Below the pieces are notes generated by a model. The model was not told where the DNA came from and ran no database searches. It saw only the letters and a list, made by a program, of their open reading frames with translations. A program made the position numbers and the translations under genes. From Selaginella moellendorffii (lineage: Eukaryota; Streptophyta; Lycopodiopsida; Selaginellales; Selaginellaceae), in assembly GCF_000143415.4 (NCBI RefSeq), contig NW_003314264.1, positions 1,253,624-1,317,623 on the forward strand: DNA of 64,000 bases, read 5' to 3'. How positions within the stretch are numbered: the stretch's first letter is position 1; each line of letters starts with the position of its first letter. Below, piece after piece: positions 48,054 through 58,889 of the stretch.

Positions 48054-48200
48054 TCATACCCTAGTTCCCAAAGCACTCTAAACCCTAAACTCGGAAGCAT
48101 ATTCCAACCCCCAAACGTTTACAAACGCAAAAATTATGTACACGCAAAAACGAAGAACAACCTCTCTCTTCTCTCTTGTTCTAGTTTTTTGGTTGATCTC

Positions 48201-49914
48201 TCAGTAGTCCCAGCCGCTAAATGCTGTCTCCGATCGCCCCCTCGCGTCCATTGGCCACTCCAGATTCTGGCGATGGAGCACAGCGTAGGACGAGTTTGAG
48301 AAGAGCGGCGGAGTCTCCACTTTGATCCCACGAGTCAGGCAAGGCACCGCTCGAGGAGTCTTGCGGGGCGAGCTCTCGAGCAAGTGAGACAGCCCGACGT
48401 GATGGTCTCCGTAGCTCAATTCGGCAGGCTTGAGAAACATGCACGCCAATCTGGTAGAAGAACAGATCGATCGATCATCGACGAAAGAACAACCGTGACG
48501 AACGTTTTACCTGTTGATGTTCGAGTTGAGCGACTGGCGCAAACCATTGAACGAGAAGAATCCCTGCGAAACAACAAAGAATCAAAACTGGAAACTGGGG
48601 AATGCTACGAACTAGCTTGTTTACCTTGAAGGAGAAAACGAAGGATGCCTCTGATAACTCCTTGATATCGTCCGACTTCCTGTCCAAGGCTTGGATGTGC
48701 CGCAGCTGCTGTGATATCTCCTCTAGAATCTCCATCTCGCCGTTGCCACCACCGCCCCTCCTCGGCCCTCCAAACGCGTGGTAATCCCTCTCGGCTTCCA
48801 GCGCTCGAAGCCTCGCGCTCAGCTCTCTCAGCTCCTCGCTGAGCTTCCCATGCGGCCGGGCGAAGGCACGAACAATGTGGTCGACGGCGTTGTCTTCGTC
48901 ATCCCGGCTCACGGAACTCGAATACAAACCGGACGAGCTGGACGCGGAGCCATAGCTTCTCGAGTTCTTGAGAGGCGAATCATGGCTTTTCCATCTCGGA
49001 CCATACTTCTCCATGAACTCGTGCTCGGACCGGCCACCCGACGTCGTTCCTGTGCTAGAAACCTCACGTAGATCGTGAATCCCGGACGAGCCATTGCCCT
49101 CTTCGTCGACGTCCATGCTAGACGATCCCACTCCTCGCGAAGGGCTGTGAACTCTCGGAGGAGATTCCACCCTCTCGAACGATTCTATCAAGTTCTTCCC
49201 TCGCTGCTGGCCACCCGCCTGTGGAGTCGCAGCCATGGAAGCACCATCCCCACTCTCCACACTGGAAAAGCAAGGCCTCTTCTTCCCACCAGCGAGAGAG
49301 CTCCGGTACATCTCCACCTCTTTGGACAGCGCCATCCTCTCCTCCTCCTGCTTGGCCAGGATCTCGTTGAGCATTCCAATGGCACCTTGATCATACTGGG
49401 TGCGCTCCTCCACCATCCTTTTGTACTGGCTAGCTTCCATTTGCACCGCAGCCTTCTCCTCTTGCAACCTGGTGATCATAGCCAAGGTCTCGGTAGCAGC
49501 CACCGCGGCGGCATTCCTTTCTTCCTCGAGCTCCACGCTCAGCGCGCTCACAATCTCCCTCTCGGCCTCCAAGGCCCCCATCAAGCGCCTGAATTGCTCG
49601 TTGGAAATCACAGCATCCTCCTCCCAAGCGACGGAAGAGAACACCTCCTCGGGATAGATTTTGGCAAACTTCCTCTTCACGGAGCGCTCGTTCTTGCCGG
49701 ACTGGGAGAGAAGCCGGTTACAAAACGAGCAGCGCCCATGTACTTCGCAATCGCCGCCATTCCAGACCTCCCAGCTCTTTTGGAAATCCACCTCCAACAG
49801 GCCCCCTTGCTGCTGCGCGAGAAGAAGCTCGAGCTTGCGGAGCTGCGCGGCCGCGGGAGAGGGCGCCAGACACGAGCAATACGCCGCGACGCAGCAATCG
49901 CAGACGCTGCCCAT
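48201..49914 (-). CDS. GTD-binding (DUF593/zein-binding) coiled-coil protein, MYOB-like
   Basis: Three exons (48625-49914, 48511-48563, 48201-48450) give 530 aa. The cysteine-rich N terminus (MGSVCDCCVAAYCSC) could anchor the protein. HGRCSFCNRLL is followed by the GTD-binding coiled coil at about aa 120-205 (FRRLMGALEAEREIVSALSV, ERNAAAVAATETLAMITRLQ, YKRMVEERTQYDQGAIGMLN), the domain that binds myosin XI globular tails in plant MYOB receptors. A serine-rich middle and a second coil (RELSARLRALEAERDYHAF) follow. The ATG at 49914 is the first in frame; upstream frame has none. A long antisense frame on the plus strand is a shadow. Confidence 0.78.
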
Positions 49915-50295
49915 GCCCCCAAGGTACAATCCGGATATCAAAATCTACTGGAGCTGAAATGCGAGCTGGCGATGTCTCCGACCTCAAATTTCCAGCCCCA
50001 GCTCATCGCTATCGGTCGGCGCGCCTTGGATTCCCCCCGCCCACTTCGTGGAGCTCGCCAAACCCTAGAACAAAAGCCCTAGAACAGTGAGGGAGGGAGA
50101 ACAAAGAAATTATTCTTTTTCATTCGGCCGAAAGGTCCACCACATTTTCGTACGATTATAACGTTCAACCATAGCCCAGCAATCGACGGTCAGGGATTCC
50201 ATTCTATATCTGGCACTGTAGCCGTCAGATATTCGCGCCCGCAGTTACTATATTCGCTATAGCTAACTAACTCCGTTTGAAATGGTACATACGCT

Positions 50296-52484
50296 TTACT
50301 CCATGTGGCAACGCTTGAGATACCACGCAGCATACTTGTTGAGTGACCAACGCACGACGATCTTTAACGCTACCAAAATTGCGAAAGTTCCACCGGCAAC
50401 GAGTCCAAATCTTAGCAGGGAACTCCAAGCGGACTTTGTCGAGATGTACGAAGCATACAGAGGAAGTATGACTTTGATAACCTGTGATCCAGGGTTATGG
50501 AAACATTTGAGAGAAAGTTCTAGCCTTACCACACAGGCGGGGCCGAGAGGTATGAATCTGAGAGCTTTGCTCCTGGAGGAGTCCTTGCGGCTGCTTGCAA
50601 TCTGAAACATGAAAACTTCAGAGAAGGAATTTGAAAGATTTCTCTATAAACCTGTTCGCACAGCATCTCCAGGAACTCCGTGTAGGCTGCGGGCATGACT
50701 TGGTTCACCTTCGCTAGAAAGGAATGCTTGATAAGGTCCACAAAGGATTCGCAAAACATTACCATCGCCGCGTGCTGCACAACACAATATGGGATCAATA
50801 AGTCAGTGCAATACGGGAACTAGATAACGAAACGTACGTAGAAAAATAATTGCATCCATGGCCCTTCCACAAGAATGATGTTTTGCGCAAACGCGAAAAA
50901 GAGGCAAGTCAGAAGATGAAAGCGCTCCACTGTGTCTGCGGAAGTGACACAACACATTATGGCGAAAAATACGAGCGACACAAGCTTCGCACCAGTGTGA
51001 GCCAGATCATGCATATTCTGCTTGTTAAACCGCTTGAAAACGGTACTCTTGATCTCTGCGAAATTGTTGGACATTAGCAGCACAAGCAGCGACCTGTTTG
51101 TTGCGGCGTAATGGAGCGCCGCGGAGAGACTGATCGCTTCGAACAAAATTATAAACGAGTGGACTGGTGTGCACAGTTAAGATGGAACAAAAGAACGAGA
51201 TGAAAAGAGAAATTTTCGAAGGATATTGAAGCAGCCCACTGCTATGAGCCAGTTGAGAGCAAAAGTTTGTAAACCTGCAGCATTTGAAACGTAATTCATC
51301 GCTGAGAAATACAGAACCTGTAGCACATCCACGCCAAATGACTGGAAGAGTTTGTCGAAGACCTGAATCAAGACAATAAACTTCACGCCCTGCAAGGAAA
51401 TTTTGAATTTTACCTCCAGCATGTTGTAAATGACATAGAGTTTTATATTCGGCTCAAATCGAATCGAGTGATAGATATAGCTGATATCTAAACGGTGACA
51501 GTGCAGAACGTAAGAAGCCAGAATCAACTGCCATATAGATCAAAATACCTGCTTGCTGAAGAAAAAGAACCCCGAGAACCAAGACAAGTAAGCAACCGAA
51601 ATCGGACAAGTCACGGGCTTGCAATGCTCGTCGCTCTCTGCCAGTCAGATAGAAGAGAGTGAGAAAACAATGTAAAAGAAAATCATTTCACACCTAGAAA
51701 ATTCACCTCAGACGCCTCCAAAGAGCTATTACAACGCGGACCGGTGTCGCAACCAGAAGCGAAAGAAAGGAGTCTAGGCAGGCGAAAAAACCAACGAGGA
51801 TGAGCTGAAACACGAGTTCCAAAAGCAAAGATAAAATGTTAAGCATGAAACTCTTGCGAAGTAGAATAACAAACAACTAACCAGTTCGCATCGCCAGGGG
51901 ACGTGCACCAGAGTATTGTAGACGCAATCCTGACTTTTCTGATTTCCAGCTCGTACCGTTGCCTCCAAAGAGCTTCCTTCAAGCAACCCGTGAAAAAAGC
52001 CGCGAGCTTGCCAGGATTCGCCAATGTCGACTTGCTTCGCAGGCTTCTCGGCCTCGAAGCGATCGAAAACTTTGGTGTCTGCGTTACTGACAGCTTGAGG
52101 AGAGGGATGCGCCACCAAAGAGGAGGTTCCATTCTCTTGAAGAACAGGACCATCTCCATTTTCCTGTACCGCATGAACAGCACGTTTTTCCTCCGCTCCA
52201 TTCTGCTGGATTATCCCATTCACCGCTGTGGGAAATTTTGGTACCTCTTTGCGGACCTGCGCTACCAGATCGGCAAATCCCGCGAGATCGGCGCTGGATC
52301 CAGGGCTGAGGCTGAAACTCTGCTTGAGCGTTCCCTTTTTGCTCCGGCGCCGCCGCCTCCGGGAATTCTTCTCCGCCACGAGCTCGTTCCTGGGCGGCGC
52401 CACTCGATCATCCTCGTCGCCGGCAACATCGCGGCTGAGGAGATCGAACGAGACACTCCGCTTCACCAAAGCAGCGGGCGCCAT
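50296..52484 (-). CDS. TAPT1: TAPT1/POD1 family multi-pass membrane protein
   Basis: From ATG at 52484 (MAPAALVKRSVSFDLLSRD) a hydrophilic N-terminal region with an RRRRRRSKK basic block leads to VYNTLVHVPWRCELLILVGF. The family core follows over several exons: membrane segments (FLSLLVATPVRVVIALWRRL), DISYIYHSIR, IKLYVIYNMLE, FDKLFQSFGVDVLQVLYFSA, and LVLLMSNNFAEIKSTVFKRF. It ends FGLVAGGTFAILVALKIVVR and KRCHME with TAA at 50296-50298. Animal TAPT1 and Arabidopsis POD1 are ER-linked proteins affecting development. Intron borders within 50.6-51.8 kb were not all resolved. Confidence 0.85.
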
Positions 52485-52824
52485 TGCTTCTCCAAGCTCA
52501 TAGCTACACGTAAAGAACCCTAACCCTCCATGCGGTGGAGGAAAACGCGAGGACTGGTCTACACGTGGTCGTCGACAACTGGATGGGCAGCGTGGCAAGA
52601 AATGGTATATCCTGCGCTTTCCTAGGTATCTGAATATTCCCACCCTGCCGTTCGTACTTGCGTACGGAGTCGTCCACGTCGGCGCTCCTCACGGTCAAAT
52701 CCTGGTGGGGATTAGAGATTTAGGGCTCTTAACGCCTGGGAGCGATCGATCGATCGATCTGCGAGCTAGAGCGCGGCATTTTGGATCGCGCGCCGTCTGG
52801 GATCTAGGATTTCGAGGAGCTGCC

Positions 52825-52836
52825 ATGGGATCATGA
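52825..52836 (+). promoter_or_regulatory. Minimal upstream ORF overlapping the main start codon
   Basis: ATG GGA TCA TGA: a three-codon frame whose TGA stop overlaps the ATG of the DUF740-like gene at 52833. The first ATG has the stronger context (GCCATGG) and could reduce translation of the main frame or allow reinitiation. Confidence 0.6.
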
Positions 52837-54335
52837 GCAGGAGAGATGGCTCCTGCTGGAGGCACCCTTCTCAACGCGCGGCTGGAGTGTGCGCCGACTG
52901 CCTCAAGGAGCGGCTCTCGGCGCTGAGCCCCTCGGCGGAGGCGCTGGTTCCACACAGGGCGTCCTACAGCGACAGGAGCTCGGCATTCGGGTTTGTAGCG
53001 CTAGATAGGAGGAATGCCGCGGCTAGCCGGCCAGGGATCGCGGATTATGGAGGCCAGCGCCAGCAGCAGCTCGTCTCACCGCTACTCTCGGATGCCTACT
53101 TGCGGAGGTCCAAATCTTGGTCGCATTGGGAGGGAAGTGGCGGCGGCGGCGGCGGCGTCGTCATGGGCGGCGCCTCCAACGCCGCCCGGGGGAACAACCT
53201 TCCCTTCGGCAACGGGAATGGATTCGCCGGGAGGAAGTCCGATGCCGTTCTTGACGACTGGACCCGGCAGAGGTTCTTCTCGATCTTCGCCAAGGACCAG
53301 AGCCAGCAGAAGAAATCGTCGTCGGCTTGCGCCAGCAACAACAGGAGCACGCCGCAGCGCTTCTATGGCGGCGCTCCACCGCTCGCGTCTGGGATGAGGA
53401 GCGGCGGCGGCGGCGGCCATCGCTGCCTCGCTTCTTCCAAGGTAGACTATCAAGGTGAGGGTCTTAGTTCTAGCGCAGCAGCTGGGTTAGAGAATGGGAA
53501 CTCCTCGTCCGCCAAGAAGACTTCGTCACGTAAGTCATCCGCATGGTGGTCTTCGCTGGTGACAACTTTCAGGAAATCCAAGCCAAGGCCTTCTCCCGAG
53601 ACCGAGCCAGCAGTAAGCAAGAAGAAATCCACGAGCACCGGCAGCAGCAGCCTGGCCGGCTATTTCAACCGGGCGAGGAAAGAAGAAGCCAAGTATGTGA
53701 ACTTGGCAAAGGGTCGAGCTTCCCAGCATAGCCCAAACTGGAAGCAGCAGCACCCACAACAACAACAGCAGCAGCAGCAGCACAGCAATCCATCGTGGAT
53801 CTCATCGCCACTGCGAATTTTCAAGCACGGTGCGAGCTCTAACCACGGCAAGGCCAAGAAGGACGCGGCCAACCCGATCAGCTCGTCTTCCTCGCAGCAA
53901 GCTTGCGACGCTCACCTCCACCAACAAAACCAACAACACCAGCAGGAAAACACCGTCGACAGGCACTCGAGCTCCGAAAAGCCGAGCTCCTGGAGCATTC
54001 CATCGTCGGTGGAGCTGAAGAAGCTCCAGGCGGCGACGCCGGCCTACACGGCCTACTACAGGGACTACGGCGCGTGGAGCTTGTCGTCGAGCCCGGTACC
54101 GCACAACAGGTGGGGCAACGCTAATAACTGCGCTACGAGGGGAAAGCAGCCGTGGGAGAATCGAGACGTTGTCGCCCACTCTGCGTCGTCACCGTACCAC
54201 CGACTGGGCAGCAGCACTTGGAACTTTTACTTGACGCCGCTACGGCCTGCCAAAGCGAAGGCCGCCGGCATCGCCACCACCACCACCACCACCACCGCCA
54301 GCAGCGCTTCAAAACAACAGAACAACAGGTATTAA
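52833..54335 (+). CDS. DUF740/OCTOPUS-like protein
   Basis: A single 500-codon exon. The N terminus CWRHPSQRAAGVCADCLKERL has the cysteine/histidine signature of the DUF740 family, which includes the polar membrane-associated phloem protein OCTOPUS. The rest is largely disordered: glycine tracts, a basic serine-rich block with SSLAGYFNRARKEEAKY, a polyglutamine stretch near 53755 and a threonine run near 54280. Angiosperm members are longer and keep more conserved domains, so only the N-terminal signature is strong. A three-codon upstream ORF overlaps its start. Confidence 0.65.
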   Translation: MSRRDGSCWRHPSQRAAGVCADCLKERLSALSPSAEALVPHRASYSDRSSAFGFVALDRRNAAASRPGIADYGGQRQQQLVSPLLSDAYLRRSKSWSHWEGSGGGGGGVVMGGASNAARGNNLPFGNGNGFAGRKSDAVLDDWTRQRFFSIFAKDQSQQKKSSSACASNNRSTPQRFYGGAPPLASGMRSGGGGGHRCLASSKVDYQGEGLSSSAAAGLENGNSSSAKKTSSRKSSAWWSSLVTTFRKSKPRPSPETEPAVSKKKSTSTGSSSLAGYFNRARKEEAKYVNLAKGRASQHSPNWKQQHPQQQQQQQQHSNPSWISSPLRIFKHGASSNHGKAKKDAANPISSSSSQQACDAHLHQQNQQHQQENTVDRHSSSEKPSSWSIPSSVELKKLQAATPAYTAYYRDYGAWSLSSSPVPHNRWGNANNCATRGKQPWENRDVVAHSASSPYHRLGSSTWNFYLTPLRPAKAKAAGIATTTTTTTASSASKQQNNRY

Positions 54336-56789
54336 CTTCTCCAGTCAGCCTTTTAAAGTTTCTTCGTTCCTTTGACTCAGGCAGTAGCAGCAAGCAGGCG
54401 ACGCGCGACAAGTGCTTTGCTCGCTCGTCTTTTTCTTCTCGGGCCACAGAGAGCGATGCGAGAGCGAGGGAGGTCTGGTCGAAAGAGAAGAGATCTGGTC
54501 GAAAGCTCAGCGCGGGGGTCCTTGTAGGCAGAGAGGATTTGGAGCAAAGGAAGCAGCCAGCAGTGGCAGTTCTCTAAGAGTGCGAAAAGGCTGGAAGAGA
54601 AAGAAGCGAGGGATGAAAGTATAAAGAGGCAAGAGGGACGAGCTCGTCCTCTCTCTGGTCGCTCAGCAGGTCTCTCAGGTCTCTCAGGCCTCTCAGGCCT
54701 GGCGGTGGAATGGATGGATGGATGGATTGATGGACGAACAGCATTTAATCTGCGCCTGGCAGCAGGGTGGTGGTGGTGGTGGTGGTGGTGGTGGGATTTG
54801 GCATCTCATGGCAGTTGCAGTGAAGACAAATGTTTCAAAGGTGGACACAGAAAGAAAGAGAAATGTTTATTGTCATGAGATGCTTGGAGAGTTTTTTGAC
54901 GAGACTGCATGCGTCATAAATGCCAAACAAGGGTATTTGCAGCCTCCTATAGCAATTGAGGAAGGTAGGTGGTGAAATACATGAGTAGATCATAATGCAT
55001 TCGTTGCATTGTGGTCTCATGGGTCTCTGGAGAACACGTATTATTACTAAAATGTAGTTTCTCACATTACCAATATTGCCAAGGGCATAAATTTGAAAGG
55101 TGGGGTTTAACTTTCAAATGAAAAATTATTTTTAACTCTTTTTAAAAAGAGTAAATATTTTTTTAAAAAGGCTAACCTAACGGAAGATTTTGAAATGCAA
55201 AAACTTTTAACAATTCTTCTCTTCTCCTTGATCATCAACAATTTGTGGCTTTTGTTGGCTAATAGGGATAGTTCTTACTGCAGTGGTTCTAAGATTTCTC
55301 AATTGTTATTGATTTTTCCCCTACAGGATGCTAGTATAAGACCTTGGAGGTGTTAAGAGCAAACTAAAGGTTTTATTTTGTTATCTGTAAAACGTACCTT
55401 AAAACAGATGTCATCGCCTGCTTATTAATTAAAAATATTCATCCCTTAAAGAAAGAATAAGCATATTTTGAAAGGATATTTTATTTTATTACTCTTTAAG
55501 GAAAAGAGCTACATGAAAGTGCATCCTAGTGATGTAGTTCATTGTTTGAGCTATATTCTATTGAGATTGTTCTGACCACCATCAATCAGAACTATGCTTA
55601 ATAAAACTTGTTATTTTTAGGAATCTTTTGATCTAATCGTTGTTAAACTCTGAAAAAATGCATGTTTGTGTTCCTTGCAGAGACAATTTAGCACATAGAC
55701 AAGTGTTACATCAAGCTTTGTCAATAATCACTAACAAACCCAAAAGTTTCATCAACCAAGCCTTTTCTGAGGAGGCATGACCTAGAGCTAAATAACAAAG
55801 ATAAAAGAGGTTTAGCTTTGCCTCTTTTTGCACCGACCTTTACCCTTAAATTTACTAGGTATTAAACCTTAAGTGTCTTAGTGAGTTTACATTTGCACAC
55901 ACACATTAAGAAAATACTTAAATAATCAAGTTAAGTATAATTTTATTCACACAAACCTTTTCATTCAGGTAAACTTATAATTTGATATGGGTTTAAATTT
56001 AGTTTCTTAGAACTTACCTTGGTCTAGTCTTGGTGATCTGAGTGCCATATAGTGCCAATGGCAGCAAGACCCTGTCCACAAACTTGCTCCATCATTAGCA
56101 ATGTCACTCTGGTCTAAACAATGAAGCTATTGACTTTTGCAACATCTTCAATCATCTCTTTCCAGTCCATCTAGAGTCTAGGAAGAATCTTTCTAGCTGA
56201 AAATCTTTCTAGACTTGATTGTTGCTTTCCTTATATAATTTTTCTGTTCTTTCTAAAAGGAGAAGTCTTCATAGACATTGTTGGAAGCCCATACTACATT
56301 GCTCTAGAAGTTCTTTGAAAAATGTATTCGGCATGACATCCGGTGTTGGAGGGTGACACAGCTAGCTTCACTAGCATCTGCAACCTCCTTCAAAATGCTC
56401 TTAGTCCACCTGGACCATGTCACAGCATAGTGACATTCAATAGCTCTGGGCATCATCACTGCTAACTCCTATTGCAGTGACTTCTTTTTTCTCTTCTTTG
56501 TTTTCTTTATTTTTCTTTCATTTTTTTTCTTTCACTCTTTTCTACTGCCTTTTGGGAGTTTATTCATTTCCTAGCTTTTCTCCCATAGTTTCTAGGTTCT
56601 TCTCTATATTAGATTTATCCACACCTCATTACCATCATTTTGAGTCACTCACAATCACCATTTAATCATTCTTGAATTTGCTACATCTTTGTCTATCACT
56701 TGTTACATTTGCTTTATATTTACATGCATGTGTTCTGTAGCAGATCTTGCTAGAGTTCCAGCCCTCCTGCTAGAGCTTGCGGAGAAAAT
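54336..56789. other. Gene-poor intergenic region
   Basis: Contains simple repeats (TCTCAGG units at about 54665-54700; (GGT)n at about 54765-54793) and long AT-rich stretches. No gene, RNA or mobile element was recognised. Confidence 0.55.
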
Positions 56790-56799
56790 CCAGTGCCGA

Positions 56800-58330
56800 T
56801 CAATGCAACCCGGGATTGTGGGTGATGCCAGTGATCACTGCTGTCCAAGAGACTAGATTTGGATCTGGCATGGTGCGGAAGATTGCAATTGTGGGGCCAA
56901 GATGGCCGAAGTGAATGTAGCTCGTGAGGATGGTGTTCCAGGATACTGCATTGCTCTCACTCACCTTGGAGAGGAGGATCTTTGCCTTGCACAAATGCCC
57001 ATTTGAGGCCAATGCTGCGATCATGGCATTGTAGCTCGCAGCATCGGGATGGGCGATTTGGGAGAAGATCCGCCACACCTTTGGAACATCCACAATCTAG
57101 ACATACACATTGATGATTGCTCTGATCACGCTAGAATGCCGATTCTTCGGGCTCAAACAGCACCCTGGCTTCCTCGATCCTCCCAGACTGGGCGTAGGCC
57201 TTGCCCAGTCCTCGAGCATGGAGATCATGGAGTTGGGCAATGTGAATCGATCAAAAAGGAGCTTGGCCTGCTCAATCCTGCCACCAAACGCAAGCACTGC
57301 AACCATGTCATTGATTGTCATAGGGTTGTGATGGGGGATCTGACCAAAGAGGAGCTGTGCCTCATCAAGATTGCTGCTCCTCGCGCATTCCACGCCACCA
57401 TGACGCACCGTGGCATGGAATCGAAGAGCGTGCATCTGGCCTCACATGGCATGGGCTGAAATCATTGACATCCACGACACTGCGTTTCGATCAGGCATGG
57501 AATCAAATACTTTTCTATCATTGTGCACTCAATCGTTCACAAGGTAGGCCGCCAGGAGTGAGTTCCACACAACCATATCATGAGGCTCCATGGAATCAAA
57601 CATGATCTTTGCATCCACAGCCAGTCCCTGCTGCACATAAGCTCTGATCATTGTGCTCCAGGAGACAGCATTTCTCTGTGGCATCACAGTGAAGAGAGCT
57701 TGTGCCTTGCGGATATGGCCGCAAGAACCCATTGTTGTGATCATCAGGTTCCATGAAACTATGTCTCTAAAAGGGATTCTCTTAAACATCATGATTGCAT
57801 CATCGATCCTCCCAGACTCCACAATCGTGCCCAGGAGGCTGTTCCACAAGCAGCAGTCCCACTTGGGTATCTCAAAGAAAACAATGGCCACCTTTTCAAT
57901 TTGCCCATTCTTGGCATTTGCCATATTCATAGAGTTCTAAGCAGTTACAATTTGTAATGGCATAGAATCAAACAGATCCTTCACATTTTCTAAATAATTT
58001 CTTGATGCCAAAACTGATATCATCGTTGTATTCACTCTGGCATCTCATTGAATAGGGCAATGGCTTCCTCCAGATGCCAGTTTTGGGCATAGCACAAAAG
58101 CATTACATGACATCTCTGTAATTTTTCATTTCATCACATTCCATGATCCACATGCATAGTGATCATCATCATCCATGGCATGAAATTGTAGAAAGGCATC
58201 CCATCAAACAATCGCTGTGCCTCCTCCAGATCCCCAGTGGCGGCAATTGCTGCAATAGCAGCATTCCAGATGACAAGATTTTTCACTAGGTTTTTCTCAA
58301 ACACCTACCTAGCCTCAAATAACTGCAATT
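56800..58330 (-). pseudogene. PPR protein pseudogene (PLS-type)
   Basis: The minus strand keeps many pentatricopeptide repeats in order: NLVIWNAAIAAIA-like near 58.3 kb, VFFEIPKWDCCLWNSLLGTI, MFKRIPFRDIVSWNLMITTM, FTVMPQRNAVSWSTMIRAYV, MFDSMEPHDMVVWNSLLAAY and, past further breaks, VSESNAVSWNTILTSYIHFG and IFRTMPDPNLVSWTAVITGI. The repeats are split by stops and frame changes at about 57935, 57500 and 57095. Intact members bind organellar RNA for editing, but this copy cannot make a full protein. Confidence 0.82.
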
Positions 58331-58889
58331 AATGATGCTAATGTTTGCTTTTAGCCAATGGGAGGTGGCCAATTGCTTGGGGCAAGAAAAGAAAGCATTA
58401 TGACACATGTAATATGAAAAGTGTTGATCGGCATTGACATTTAATCTTTTGCAATGGAGATTTACTTAGATTTTATAATTCTTTTTAAAGATTTTGATAA
58501 TTTTCTATGAAAAACATCATCTTATAAGAAAACATATGCTTATAGTTACCTTTTCAATTCTTTTTTCAAAGTGGAATATAATATATGTTGTTTGATATTA
58601 TTTCAATTTAATTTTCAATGTAATAATGATAATTAAAACAATATTTGCTAACTGGGCAGCATATGCTAGGCAATGACTAGTTGAGCTAATAAAACAATAA
58701 AATAACAAATATAAATTTGTGATTTGACAGCGATTTAAATTTTTGGTGTGATAGATTATTTTAATGCTAAAATTTCAGCTTTCCCAGAATAGAAAGAGTT
58801 TTAAATTTATACTTAAGAAGTCTGATTCTGGAATATTTACATGAGATCTGAACCGTTGATTTGCATCACAGCTAGGGTTAGCAGTGGGG
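58331..58889. other. Intergenic region upstream of the second Crinkler-like gene
   Basis: AT-rich, no gene. CTAGGGTTAG just before the ATG resembles a telo-box. Confidence 0.5.

Noticed and set aside
49075-50082. 335-codon plus-strand frame over the MYOB-like gene
   Set aside because: Antisense shadow of a well supported coiled-coil gene with GTD-binding motifs.
54718-54975. Frame over the (GGT)n repeat
   Set aside because: Driven by a simple repeat; no conserved features.
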